DNA of 64,000 nt from positions 5,518,001 to 5,582,000 of the forward strand of contig NZ_CP019431.1 of assembly GCF_009866765.1 (NCBI RefSeq), in the 5' to 3' direction. Shown in pieces: positions 9,942-17,661 of this stretch. Under the pieces are notes generated by a model that was not told where the DNA came from, did no database searches, and saw nothing but the letters and a program-made list of their open reading frames with translations. The stretch is from Pseudomonas sp. S35 (GTDB taxonomy: Bacteria; Pseudomonadota; Gammaproteobacteria; Pseudomonadales; Pseudomonadaceae). Positions within the stretch are counted from its first letter, which is position 1; the number at the start of each line of letters is the position of its first letter. Position numbers and translations under genes: made by a program.

Positions 9942-10853
9942 TTACAGGCTGTATTTTTGCAAGTTGGCCATCATTTCCTTCAAGGCCTCGATGTTGTCCT
10001 TGGGGTGGGCCGCCCCTTCGAAGTCACAGATCTGCTGCCAATGCGCAGCCACATCGTCCGGTGAAAAACCGGCCTCGGGATCAAAGCCCACGCCCAGGCT
10101 GCGTTCCCAGCGGGTCTTGCCGATCCAGCCGCCGCCCACTTCAAACAACCCCGAGGTTTCCTGGCACGCCTCGCTGCCCAGATACACCACCAGCGGGCTG
10201 ACCAGCTCCGGCTTGAGGCGTTCGAACACCTGCGGCGGGATCAGGCCTTCGGTCATGCGCGTGGCGCCGGTGGGGGCGATGGCGTTGACCAGGATGTTGT
10301 TCTTGCGCCCTTCCAACGCCAGGGTGCGGGTCAAGCCATACAGGCCCAGCTTGGCCATGCCGTAGTTGGACTGGCCGAAGTTGCCGTAGATCCCCGAAGT
10401 GGACGCGGTGAAGATCACCCGGCCATAGCCTTGCTCCCGCAGGTGGGGCCAGGCGGCGCGGGTGACTTTGTAGGCGCCTTCGACATGCACCCGGTAAACC
10501 AGGTCCCAGTCGGCGTCCTCCATTTTGTGGAAGGTCTTGTCGCGCAGGATGCCGGCGTTGTTGACCACCACGTCGATGCGGCCAAAGGCGTCGAGGGCGT
10601 TCTGCACAATCTTGTCACCGTCGGTGACAGAGTCGTGGTTGGCTTCGGCGATCCCGCCGGCTTCGCGGATCTCGGCCACCACCCGGTCGGCGGCCGACGC
10701 ATTGGCGCCTTCGCCCTGGGTGGAACCGCCGAGGTCGTTGACCAGTACCTTGGCCCCATGTTTAGCGAACAACAGCGCATGGGCCCGGCCCAATCCGCCG
10801 CCGGCACCGGTGACGATCACGACCTTATCCTGGAACTGCACTGACTCACGCAT
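9942..10853 (-). CDS. Short-chain dehydrogenase, MFE-2/hydroxyacyl-CoA dehydrogenase-like
   Basis: The 303-residue product begins MRESVQFQDKVVIVTGAGGGLGR. It has the NAD-binding TGxxxGxG motif, the NNAG motif near residue 95, the catalytic Ser region (IFTASTSG) and YxxxK (YGMAK). The insert after strand 2 (VNDLGGSTQGEG) and C-terminal length resemble the dehydrogenase part of peroxisomal multifunctional enzyme type 2 and its bacterial relatives, which oxidise 3-hydroxyacyl-CoA. ATG 10853 has GGAG about 9 bases upstream. It is the last of three same-strand genes with the hydrolase and aldolase-like genes, 118 bp after the hydrolase. Confidence 0.82.
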   Translation of the reverse strand: MRESVQFQDKVVIVTGAGGGLGRAHALLFAKHGAKVLVNDLGGSTQGEGANASAADRVVAEIREAGGIAEANHDSVTDGDKIVQNALDAFGRIDVVVNNAGILRDKTFHKMEDADWDLVYRVHVEGAYKVTRAAWPHLREQGYGRVIFTASTSGIYGNFGQSNYGMAKLGLYGLTRTLALEGRKNNILVNAIAPTGATRMTEGLIPPQVFERLKPELVSPLVVYLGSEACQETSGLFEVGGGWIGKTRWERSLGVGFDPEAGFSPDDVAAHWQQICDFEGAAHPKDNIEALKEMMANLQKYSL

Positions 10854-10971
10854 ACCGAACTCCAATGGCGACAATGGGAATGGGTCGAGTGTCAGGCACC
10901 CAGCCGCTGGTCACAATAAAGTCGGCCAGGGCTGAATGGTGCTCGATAAGGCTGGGGGATGATCCTATGGC

Positions 10972-11874
10972 TCAGGAATAAGCCAAGCGCGGCGTGGACA
11001 GCCCAATCCGATCACGAAACGCCAGGTAATGCTTGAGTACCTGCACGGGTGCCTCGATCTGCGGGTAGTGCCCGATATTGGCCAGCAGCACCGTGTCGGC
11101 ATGGGGCACCAATTGGCGGTAACGCTCCACCATATGGGCGCCGGAAATCGGGTCGATCTCGCCGTCGATCACCCGTAACGGCACATCCTCCTTCTGCATC
11201 GCCGCCACCCAGCGGTCACGCAGGCGTCGGCGTTGGGGAATGTAGGCGATCAGTTTGTGCAGGATGCGCGTGCCATCGTTGCAGTCGATCAGGCTCCAGA
11301 AATCATCGAGGGCGCTTTCGCTGGGGCGGGTGTTGGGGCCGAAAATCTGGCTGAAACTGTCGGCCAGGGCATTGCGCCCGAACGCGCGGCCGATCATCCA
11401 GCCCAATGGGCTGAGCAGCAGTTTTTGCACCAGCGCCGGGCGATGGGTTTCCGGGAACAGCCCGCCGTTGAGGAACACGCAACTGGCCATCTGGAACCGG
11501 CCTTCATAGTGCCGCGCCAACAGTTCCTGGGCGACGCTGTCACCGTAATCATGGGCCAGCACGTGCACGGGCTGTTCTACGCGCAGGTGTTCGAGCAGGG
11601 CTTGCTGCAAATCCGCCTGTTCCAGCAGGCAATAACCATGGTCCAGCGGCTTGGCCGAATCGCCAAAACCGAGCATGTCGCAGGCGATGACCAGGTTGTG
11701 CTGGGCCAGGGGCTGCCACAGGTAATGCCAGTCCCAACTGGCGGTAGGAAAGCCATGGATCAGCAGCAACGGCTCGCCCTGCCCCGCCACCCAGTAGCGG
11801 ATGGAGCGACCGCGAAAGTCGAAACTCTGGCCGCGTTTGCGCCAGGCTCTGAGCGGGATCTCGGCGAGTGGCAT
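10972..11874 (-). CDS. Alpha/beta hydrolase of the haloalkane dehalogenase/epoxide hydrolase type (MEST-like)
   Basis: The 300-residue protein has the oxyanion motif LIHGFPTASWDW (about 37-48), a nucleophile elbow HDYGDS in which the nucleophile is Asp rather than Ser, and a C-terminal catalytic His in IGHYPQIEAP. An Asp nucleophile is the mark of haloalkane dehalogenases and epoxide hydrolases; the HDYGD(S/T)VAQELL pattern is also that of the MEST subgroup. Its ATG shares one base with the TGA of the upstream aldolase-like gene (TGATG), so translation is probably coupled. The substrate is not known. Confidence 0.85.
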   Translation of the reverse strand: MPLAEIPLRAWRKRGQSFDFRGRSIRYWVAGQGEPLLLIHGFPTASWDWHYLWQPLAQHNLVIACDMLGFGDSAKPLDHGYCLLEQADLQQALLEHLRVEQPVHVLAHDYGDSVAQELLARHYEGRFQMASCVFLNGGLFPETHRPALVQKLLLSPLGWMIGRAFGRNALADSFSQIFGPNTRPSESALDDFWSLIDCNDGTRILHKLIAYIPQRRRLRDRWVAAMQKEDVPLRVIDGEIDPISGAHMVERYRQLVPHADTVLLANIGHYPQIEAPVQVLKHYLAFRDRIGLSTPRLAYS

Positions 11875-12656
11875 CAGCTTTTATACCCTGGGTCTTGAGC
11901 ATCCAATTTGCGCAGCAACGCCGGCCAGGCCAGCGCGCCTCCCATACCTTGGGCGCTCTTTGTGACAGCAGCGACCATGGCCTTGGCGCCCGCAAGAATC
12001 TGCGGGCCAATGGCGATCAATTCAGCGCCGCCGTTTTGCGCCAGCACCTGGATATCGCAGGCACGCTGGAAGGTGAACATCATCAGGAACGTGTCGGCGA
12101 TGGTGCCGCCACAGGTCAGCAGACCGTGGTTGTGCAGCATGAGGAAGTTGTTGTCACCCAGGTCGGCCTGCAGGCGCGCCTTCTCTTCGTGGTTCAGCGC
12201 CACGCCTTCATAGGCGTGATAGGCCAGGCTCGACAGCACGAATATCGATTGCTGGCTGATCGGCAGCACACCCTGCTTTTGCGCCGCCACCGCCACACCG
12301 GCAGCGGTGTGGGTGTGCAGCACGCAGGTGACATCGTGGCGCACTTCATGGATGGCGCTGTGGATGGTGTAGCCCGCCGGGTTGATCTCGTAGGGGCTGT
12401 CCATCAGCTTGTTGCCGGCTTGGTCAACCTTGACCAGGCTCGACGCGGTGATCTCGTGGAACATCAGCCCGTAGGGGTTGATCAGGAAATCATCGGTGCC
12501 CGGCACCTTGGCCGAGATGTGGGTAAAGATCAGGTCGTCCCAGCCATGCAGCGCCACTAGGCGATAGCACGCCGCCAGGTCGACACGGGCTTGCCACTCG
12601 GCAGCACTCACCTGGTCTTTGACATTCTGTGGCGATACGACGGGGGCTAGGCTCAC
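11874..12656 (-). CDS. Class II aldolase/adducin-family protein
   Basis: The 260-residue protein carries the family's metal-ligand pattern VLHTHTAAG (about residues 110-118) and a later HNHGLLTCG. Members include L-fuculose-phosphate aldolase and many uncharacterised decarboxylase or aldolase-like proteins; this long unclassified type is common in Proteobacteria. The start is GTG at 12656, supported by an excellent AAGGAGGT 7-8 bases upstream; no ATG is as well placed. It is the first gene of a coupled pair with the alpha/beta hydrolase. The real reaction is unknown. Confidence 0.83.
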   Translation of the reverse strand: MSLAPVVSPQNVKDQVSAAEWQARVDLAACYRLVALHGWDDLIFTHISAKVPGTDDFLINPYGLMFHEITASSLVKVDQAGNKLMDSPYEINPAGYTIHSAIHEVRHDVTCVLHTHTAAGVAVAAQKQGVLPISQQSIFVLSSLAYHAYEGVALNHEEKARLQADLGDNNFLMLHNHGLLTCGGTIADTFLMMFTFQRACDIQVLAQNGGAELIAIGPQILAGAKAMVAAVTKSAQGMGGALAWPALLRKLDAQDPGYKS

Positions 12657-12799
12657 GGCAACGACCTCCTTGGCGCACTTCTTATTATTTTTTCGAGTGA
12701 TGGGCCAGTCTAGTCAGACACCCTGGCACAAGGAGTTTCCTTCGCAGCCAGCTTGATGACCGTACGAGTCAGCTAGGAGAATAGTTTAAATATGTGTAA

Positions 12800-12820
12800 A
12801 CGGCGTCAAAGAGACGCCGT
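12800..12820 (-). terminator. Hairpin after the flavodoxin gene
   Basis: The perfect 8-bp stem ACGGCGTC / GACGCCGT lies 35 bp past the flavodoxin stop; the minus strand continues with TTTACACATATTT, a weak T-tract. Confidence 0.6.
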
Positions 12821-12855
12821 CAATAAACGCGCTGCAAACTGTCGCAGCGGCTCGG

Positions 12856-13311
12856 TCAGGCGCGCAGCGCAGTGGCCAACTCGGCCAGCCAGGGCTCGGC
12901 GTCGGCTTCGGGGGTGACGCTTTCACTGGCGTCCAGGCGCAGCATCGGCAGCACTTCGCGTACGCCCAACTCGGCGAACAACTCACGCATCTGCTCGCCG
13001 CCGCCACAAAAGGTGTCGCCGTAGCTGGCGTCGCCCAGGCCGATCACCGCGCCGGGCAGGCCGCGCCAGGCGGCAGGCAATTGGTCGCGAATCGTCGAAT
13101 ACAGCGGTTGCAGGTTATCCGGCAATTCACCCATGCCGGTGGTGGACGTCACGGCCAGGAAGGCCTCGGGGGCAAACGCCTGCACATCCGCCAGGGTCGC
13201 GCGTGCGTTGTGCCAGGCTTCAAAACCGGCGGCATTGAGGATGCCGGCGGCGTGGCGAGCGACTTCTTCAGCCGTGCCGTAGACCGAGCCGGAAAGGATG
13301 GCGACTTTCAT
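12856..13311 (-). CDS. Flavodoxin domain protein (MioC-like)
   Basis: The 151-residue protein starts MKVAILSGSVYGTAEEVARHA, whose SGSVYGTAE segment is the FMN phosphate loop of short-chain flavodoxins and MioC. Further flavin-contact loops are visible at TSTTGMGELPDN and GLGDASYGDTFCGGG. ATG 13311 was chosen over the TTG one codon earlier. It acts as a soluble one-electron carrier; MioC has been linked to biotin synthase, but that assignment here is only by family. It is divergent from the LOV photoreceptor gene 128 bp away. Confidence 0.85.
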   Translation of the reverse strand: MKVAILSGSVYGTAEEVARHAAGILNAAGFEAWHNARATLADVQAFAPEAFLAVTSTTGMGELPDNLQPLYSTIRDQLPAAWRGLPGAVIGLGDASYGDTFCGGGEQMRELFAELGVREVLPMLRLDASESVTPEADAEPWLAELATALRA

Positions 13312-13439
13312 CAATCTGATCCTGTAGCTGAGTGAAAGCGTGGGATATTAACAGCGGTGCAAATATTTCGGGGCACGCCGTGCAACATTCTGAAGTTGCC
13401 ATAAACTGCTGATTCCAAAATCAAGCCATGGACCGCTCA

Positions 13440-13907
13440 ATGATTAACGCCAAGCTGATGCAACTAGTCATCAACGCTTCCAACGACGGCATCGTCGTCG
13501 CTGAACGCGAAGGCAAGGACAAACCACTGATTTACGTGAACCCGGCGTTCGAACGGCTGAGCGGTTACACCCTGGATGAAATCCTCTATCAGGATTGCCG
13601 CTTCCTGCAATCGGGTGACCGCGACCAGCCGGCCCTGATGGCTATTCGGGAGGCCTTGGAGAGTGGCGGCTCATGCCGGGAAACCCTGCGCAATTACCGC
13701 AAGGACGGCAGCCACTTCTGGAACGAACTGTCGCTTTCAACGGTATACAACGAGGCCGACAAGCAGACTTATTTTGTCGGCGTCCAAAAAGACGTCACGC
13801 TGCAGGTCAAGGCCCAGCAACGTGTCGCGCAGTTGGAGAAGGAACTGGCCCAGGTCAAAGCCGAACTGGCAGCGCTCAAGGCGACAAGCGGACTGAACAA
13901 AATTTAG
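13440..13907 (+). CDS. Short LOV blue-light photoreceptor, PpSB1-LOV homologue
   Basis: The 155-residue protein is a single PAS/LOV domain (about 1-120) and a C-terminal helix with coiled-coil character (QRVAQLEKELAQVKAEL). It has the FMN-adduct cysteine in QDCRFLQ (Cys53 with this start), the NYRKDG strand and the flavin-contact Gln in YFVGVQKDV (Gln116). These numbers equal those of P. putida PpSB1-LOV, which is why ATG 13440 is preferred to ATG 13428. Short LOV proteins lack an output domain. In P. putida they are encoded beside LitR/CarH-like PplR regulators and are needed for light-induced transcription; the same neighbour occurs here at 14576. Confidence 0.93.
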   Translation: MINAKLMQLVINASNDGIVVAEREGKDKPLIYVNPAFERLSGYTLDEILYQDCRFLQSGDRDQPALMAIREALESGGSCRETLRNYRKDGSHFWNELSLSTVYNEADKQTYFVGVQKDVTLQVKAQQRVAQLEKELAQVKAELAALKATSGLNKI

Positions 13908-13967
13908 AAAAAGCGGCCGTAAGAGCGGATAATGGCACTTTAATGCCCTCCCTACTGAGCAAGCACG

Positions 13968-14573
13968 ATGCAACGCAATGCGCTTCTGACCCAGGATGAG
14001 CTGGATTTCATTCAGAACATGCAGCACAACCCGCAACTGAACCTGCGGGATGCTTCGTCGAGCCTGACCGTCAACGGCGGTGCGCAGATTCGCGACTTGC
14101 TTACCCGCTTGGCCGCCCACGACCACGTCACCATCCAGGCGCAGTTCGACAACCAGCAGCTGACGTTCCCCCTGCACCTGGTGGAGGACGAGTTCAATGC
14201 GGTGCATCTGCGTCTGGGGGTGCCGAGTATTTTCGAAGACGGCCCGGTGATCCGCGCCTGGCGCCTGGCGCTGGAAGCACCGGTGGCCCTGGAGAACATC
14301 AAGGGCTCGGCGGGCGCGCTGTGGGTGCATGAGGTGTCATTCAAGGGCGTGCTGGTGGAGATTCGCGGCCGGATCAAACCACCCAAGACTTTTTCCCTGT
14401 GGTTCAGCCCGTCCGGCTACGAGCGCATCGCGTTGCGCGGCGCATTCGAGCGCGAAACAGCGCGGGGTTTGTTTGCCTATCGCCTGAGCCAAAGCGATGC
14501 CGATGAGATCGAGCGCCTGCGCCAGTTCATCCTGCATCAGCACCGTCTGGTGCACCCGCAGATGCACGCCTGA
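13968..14573 (+). CDS. Conserved hypothetical protein between the LOV and MerR genes
   Basis: The 201-residue product starts MQRNALLTQDELDFIQNM. It has no signal peptide or membrane segment. The first half (LTVNGGAQIRDLLTRLAAHDHVTIQAQFDNQQ) has an alternating hydrophobic pattern like a small beta-barrel, loosely like the N-terminal domain of PilZ-type flagellar brake proteins, but I see no RxxxR c-di-GMP motif. It is 60 bp after the LOV gene in the same direction and converges, with a 2-bp gap, on the MerR regulator. Function unknown. Confidence 0.8.
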   Translation: MQRNALLTQDELDFIQNMQHNPQLNLRDASSSLTVNGGAQIRDLLTRLAAHDHVTIQAQFDNQQLTFPLHLVEDEFNAVHLRLGVPSIFEDGPVIRAWRLALEAPVALENIKGSAGALWVHEVSFKGVLVEIRGRIKPPKTFSLWFSPSGYERIALRGAFERETARGLFAYRLSQSDADEIERLRQFILHQHRLVHPQMHA

Positions 14574-14575
14574 GA

Positions 14576-15535
14576 TCAGGTATCCAGGCTACCGCTGAGA
14601 AACTGCTGCAAGCGGCGCTGCATCTGCCGCCCTTCGCTGCCCAGGCAGCCGACGGAGGTCCCTGCCAGCGCGGTCTGCGCCAGGTCCGACGCCGCACCGG
14701 CAATAAACAGTGGGCAGTCGAGGGTCAACGCCAGGCGATTGAGGCGTCCGGCCAGCTCAAGGTTGTGGGCGTGGTTGGAGAAGATGATCAGCGCCTGGGA
14801 GTGAGTTTTTTCACACACCAGGGTCAGCTCATCAAACGGCTGGCCCATGCCCAGCACTTTCACGGCCAGGTCATCGCGACTCATCAACAACGCTGCCACC
14901 AGCAGCTCCAGTTTGCGGCATTCGCCGGGCATGGCGCTCAGCAATACCCGAGGCGCAGGCGACACCGTCGCAACGTGCAGTCGCATGAAAGTCTGTACAC
15001 GCAGGAAGGCGTCGAAAAACAGCCATTCGCTGGCCTGGCCGAAGCGGCCCTGGTGGCGCAATAGCTCGTTCCAGAGAGGCATCAGGATGTCCTGAAACGC
15101 CACGTTGAGAGGATAGGTGGCAACAACCTGGCCGTACAGGCTCTCCAACTGGCGATCATCAAAGGCGCTGACGGCGCTCATCAACCGCGCGCGCCACTGC
15201 GGCCACTCGGCCGCTTCACGGGTGTCACGCTCAGCGCGAACCACTTCGGCCTGCTGATCGTCGTGGGCGAGAATCTTGCCGACCTTGCTCACTGCGACGC
15301 CACGCTCGATCCAATCAAGGATGCGATTAACGGTCTCAATATCGGCCTTGGAATAAAGGCGATGCCCACTTTCGGTGCGTGCGGGCTGGATCAGCCCATA
15401 ACGCCGCTCCCAGGCACGCAGGGTAACCGGGTTGACGCCTGTCAGTCTTGATACTTCACGGATTGGAAACAGCTCCGGGGAACCAGTTGAATCCAGAAGC
15501 GAAAGGCTATCAATGGGAGCAGTAATTACGTGCAT
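14576..15535 (-). CDS. LitR/CarH-like (PplR-type) MerR-family regulator with degenerate B12 domain
   Basis: The 319-residue protein has a MerR winged helix at about 22-95 (FPIREVSRLTGVNPVTLRAWERRYGLI) and a cobalamin-binding-like C-terminal half. In canonical CarH a His in a GExH-type motif is the lower cobalt ligand; the equivalent place here reads MPGECRKLE (202-210) with no His, and the helix bundle has SEW where CarH has an EH pair. This fits the class II LitR/PplR proteins that work with a LOV photoreceptor instead of B12, and a LOV gene is 0.7 kb away. ATG 15535 starts MHVITAPIDS. Confidence 0.88.
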   Translation of the reverse strand: MHVITAPIDSLSLLDSTGSPELFPIREVSRLTGVNPVTLRAWERRYGLIQPARTESGHRLYSKADIETVNRILDWIERGVAVSKVGKILAHDDQQAEVVRAERDTREAAEWPQWRARLMSAVSAFDDRQLESLYGQVVATYPLNVAFQDILMPLWNELLRHQGRFGQASEWLFFDAFLRVQTFMRLHVATVSPAPRVLLSAMPGECRKLELLVAALLMSRDDLAVKVLGMGQPFDELTLVCEKTHSQALIIFSNHAHNLELAGRLNRLALTLDCPLFIAGAASDLAQTALAGTSVGCLGSEGRQMQRRLQQFLSGSLDT

Positions 15536-15579
15536 TTGACACCAAAAAACCGGCGGTAGTCGGGCGCTCATTTAACGCT

Positions 15580-15609
15580 TTTACATCTGTCCTTTTCAAG
15601 GTCTGTACA
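15580..15609 (-). promoter_or_regulatory. Candidate MerR/PplR operator over the regulator's own promoter
   Basis: Read on the minus strand, TGTACA (15609-15604) is followed after 18 bases by TGTAAA (15585-15580). A TTGAAA lies between them and a TTAAAT follows with N18 spacing, giving a plausible promoter for the MerR gene with half-sites flanking the -35. TGTACA is the half-site of CarH/LitR proteins; the published PplR1 repeat, as I recall it, has a 12-base spacer, so the spacing here differs. Confidence 0.5.
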
Positions 15610-15749
15610 TTTCTGACCAATGCCGCTGGTGTATTGCGACAAAACAGGAATAATCCTTGCCTGTTTTTTCTACGTTGCTGCAACACCCCGCAGCTTCGTC
15701 TGTGTGCCACCTACCCGGTCCAGCGCACCCGTACATTTGGAGATACACA

Positions 15750-16310
15750 ATGTCTACCTCTCCCGTCACCTTGATGGTTGCGCGCCGCGTGGCCAAAGGG
15801 CGCTACGAAGAACTGATGGCCTGGCTGCGCGAAGGCGAGCAATTGGCCACCGATTTCCCTGGCTACCTGGGTTCTGGCGTACTTGCGCCGCCGCCCAACG
15901 ATGACGAATTCCAGATCATTTTCCGCTTCGCTGATGAGAAGACCCTGCACGCTTGGGAGTTTTCCGCCTCCCGGGGGGCGTGGCTGAGCCGTGGCAGCGA
16001 TCTGTTTGCCGACCCGTCCGAGCATCGCGTGCGTGGCATCGATGGCTGGTTTGGTGCTGCGGGCGCACGCCCACCGCGCTGGAAGCAGGCGGTGGCGATC
16101 TGGCTGGCGTTTTTCCCGGTGTCGCTGCTGTTCAACTTTGTATTGGGCCCACTGCTCAACGGGTTGGACCTGCTGCCTCGGGTACTGGTCAGCACGATGG
16201 CACTCACGCCGCTGATGGTTTACTGGTTCATCCCGCTGTCGACCCACCTGTTGGCGAACTGGCTGCACCCCGCGCCAACACCGCGCAAGGCCACCGAAGC
16301 GGCGGCGTGA
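15750..16310 (+). CDS. Antibiotic biosynthesis monooxygenase (ABM)-domain membrane protein
   Basis: The 186-residue protein has an N-terminal ABM-type ferredoxin-like domain (about 5-100: VTLMVARRVAKGRYEELMAWLREGEQ... and DEFQIIFRF) and a C-terminal part with two hydrophobic segments (about 120-170), which would anchor it in the inner membrane. GGAG lies about 9 bases before ATG 15750. It is divergent from the MerR light regulator, with the candidate operator between them, so it is a likely regulated target. The enzymatic role is unknown. Confidence 0.8.
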   Translation: MSTSPVTLMVARRVAKGRYEELMAWLREGEQLATDFPGYLGSGVLAPPPNDDEFQIIFRFADEKTLHAWEFSASRGAWLSRGSDLFADPSEHRVRGIDGWFGAAGARPPRWKQAVAIWLAFFPVSLLFNFVLGPLLNGLDLLPRVLVSTMALTPLMVYWFIPLSTHLLANWLHPAPTPRKATEAAA

Positions 16311-16324
16311 GTACAGGGGCGACC

Positions 16325-16357
16325 CGTCGCTGGTATGATTTGCGCCTGCCAGCGACG
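16325..16357 (+). promoter_or_regulatory. Inverted repeat around the folM -10 region
   Basis: A 9-bp perfect inverted repeat CGTCGCTGG (16325-16333) / CCAGCGACG (16349-16357) encloses TATGAT (16334-16339), a good -10 hexamer 29 bp before the folM ATG. The position suits a repressor operator; it could also form a hairpin near the 5' end of the mRNA. Confidence 0.45.
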
Positions 16358-16367
16358 CGAGCCTCCC

Positions 16368-17078
16368 ATGACTGCAACGAACGCCCCGATCCTGATCACC
16401 GGCGCCGGCCAACGTGTCGGCCTGCATTGCGCCCAGCGACTGCTGGACGAAGGCCAGCCGGTGATCTTCAGCTACCGCAGCGAACGTCCCGGCGTGCAGG
16501 CCCTGCGCGAACGCGGTGCGATCGGCGTGTTTGCCGACTTTTCCAATGAAGCTGGAATCCTGGCGTTTATCGCTGAACTGAACACCCACACTCAAAGCCT
16601 GCGCGCAATCATCCACAATGCGTCAGCCTGGGTCGCGGAAACACCGGGTGACGAAAGCCGTGCCTTCAGCGACATGTTCAGCGTACACATGCTTGCGCCG
16701 TACCTGATCAACCTGCATTGTTCACCCCTGCTGCAACGCTCAACACCTGCCGACATCGTGCATATCAGCGATGACGTGGTACGCAAGGGCAGCGCCCAGC
16801 ACATCGCCTACTGCGCCACCAAGGCCGGGCTCGACAGCCTTACGCTGTCGTTTGCCGCGCAGTTCGCGCCGCTGATCAAGGTCAACGGCATCGCCCCGGC
16901 GATGGTGATGTTCAACGAAGGCGACGCCGCCGCCTACCGCGCCAAGGTGCTGGCCAAGTCGGCCCTGGGCATAGAGCCAGGCCCGGAAGTGATTTACCAG
17001 AGCGTGCGTTACCTGCTGGACAACCCCTACGTCACCGGTACCACCCTGACCGTCAACGGCGGGCGGCATATCAAGTAA
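16368..17078 (+). CDS. folM: Dihydromonapterin reductase FolM (short-chain dehydrogenase)
   Basis: The 236-residue SDR has the NADPH motif ITGAGQRVG, NASAW in place of NNAG, and the catalytic YCATK. These variants and the adjacent folE and folX genes identify FolM, which reduces dihydromonapterin to tetrahydromonapterin, the pterin cofactor of phenylalanine hydroxylase in Pseudomonas. ATG 16368 was chosen because the Rossmann strand starts soon after; the earlier in-frame ATG at 16335 would begin inside the -10 region. folE follows 20 bp later, so folM-folE-folX form one operon. Confidence 0.88.
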   Translation: MTATNAPILITGAGQRVGLHCAQRLLDEGQPVIFSYRSERPGVQALRERGAIGVFADFSNEAGILAFIAELNTHTQSLRAIIHNASAWVAETPGDESRAFSDMFSVHMLAPYLINLHCSPLLQRSTPADIVHISDDVVRKGSAQHIAYCATKAGLDSLTLSFAAQFAPLIKVNGIAPAMVMFNEGDAAAYRAKVLAKSALGIEPGPEVIYQSVRYLLDNPYVTGTTLTVNGGRHIK

Positions 17079-17098
17079 GCCGTTTGTGAGGATGTTGT

Positions 17099-17659
17099 AT
17101 GACCTTATCCCTGCCCCAACACTACCGCGAGATCCTCAAAGGCCTGGGTGAAGACCCGGAGCGCGAAGGCTTGCTCGACACCCCCAAGCGCGCTGCCAAG
17201 GCCATGCAGTACCTGTGTCATGGCTACGCGCAGAACCTTGAGGAAATCGTCAACGGTGCGCTGTTCGCATCCGATAATGACGAGATGGTGATCCTCAAGG
17301 ACATCGAACTGTATTCGCTGTGCGAACACCACTTGCTGCCCTTTATCGGCAGGGCCCATGTGGCCTATATTCCGACCGGCAGAGTGCTGGGCCTATCCAA
17401 GCTGGCGCGCATCGTCGACATGTTCGCCCGACGCCTGCAGATCCAGGAAAACCTCACGCGGCAGATCGCCGACGCCATCCAGGACGTGACCCAGGCCGCT
17501 GGCGTGGCAGTGGTGATCGAAGCCAAGCACATGTGCATGATGATGCGCGGCGTGGAAAAACAGAATTCAACCATGAACACCTCCGTGATGCTCGGCGCGT
17601 TCCGCGAGTCGAACACCACGCGCATGGAGTTCCTGCAATTGATTGGACGGAGCAAGTAG
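17099..17659 (+). CDS. folE: GTP cyclohydrolase I
   Basis: The 186-residue protein matches the short FolE family, which converts GTP to 7,8-dihydroneopterin triphosphate and formate. The zinc ligands are seen in LCEHHLLPF (Cys and His) and [10 protein letters not shown] (Cys). It is the committed step for both folate and tetrahydromonapterin. The clustering with folM and folX suggests this copy is dedicated to tetrahydromonapterin. A folE gene is among the light-inducible genes reported in P. putida KT2440, and this copy is 3.2 kb from the LOV gene. Confidence 0.95.
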   Translation: MTLSLPQHYREILKGLGEDPEREGLLDTPKRAAKAMQYLCHGYAQNLEEIVNGALFASDNDEMVILKDIELYSLCEHHLLPFIGRAHVAYIPTGRVLGLSKLARIVDMFARRLQIQENLTRQIADAIQDVTQAAGVAVVIEAKHMCMMMRGVEKQNSTMNTSVMLGAFRESNTTRMEFLQLIGRSK

Positions 17660-17661
17660 CA

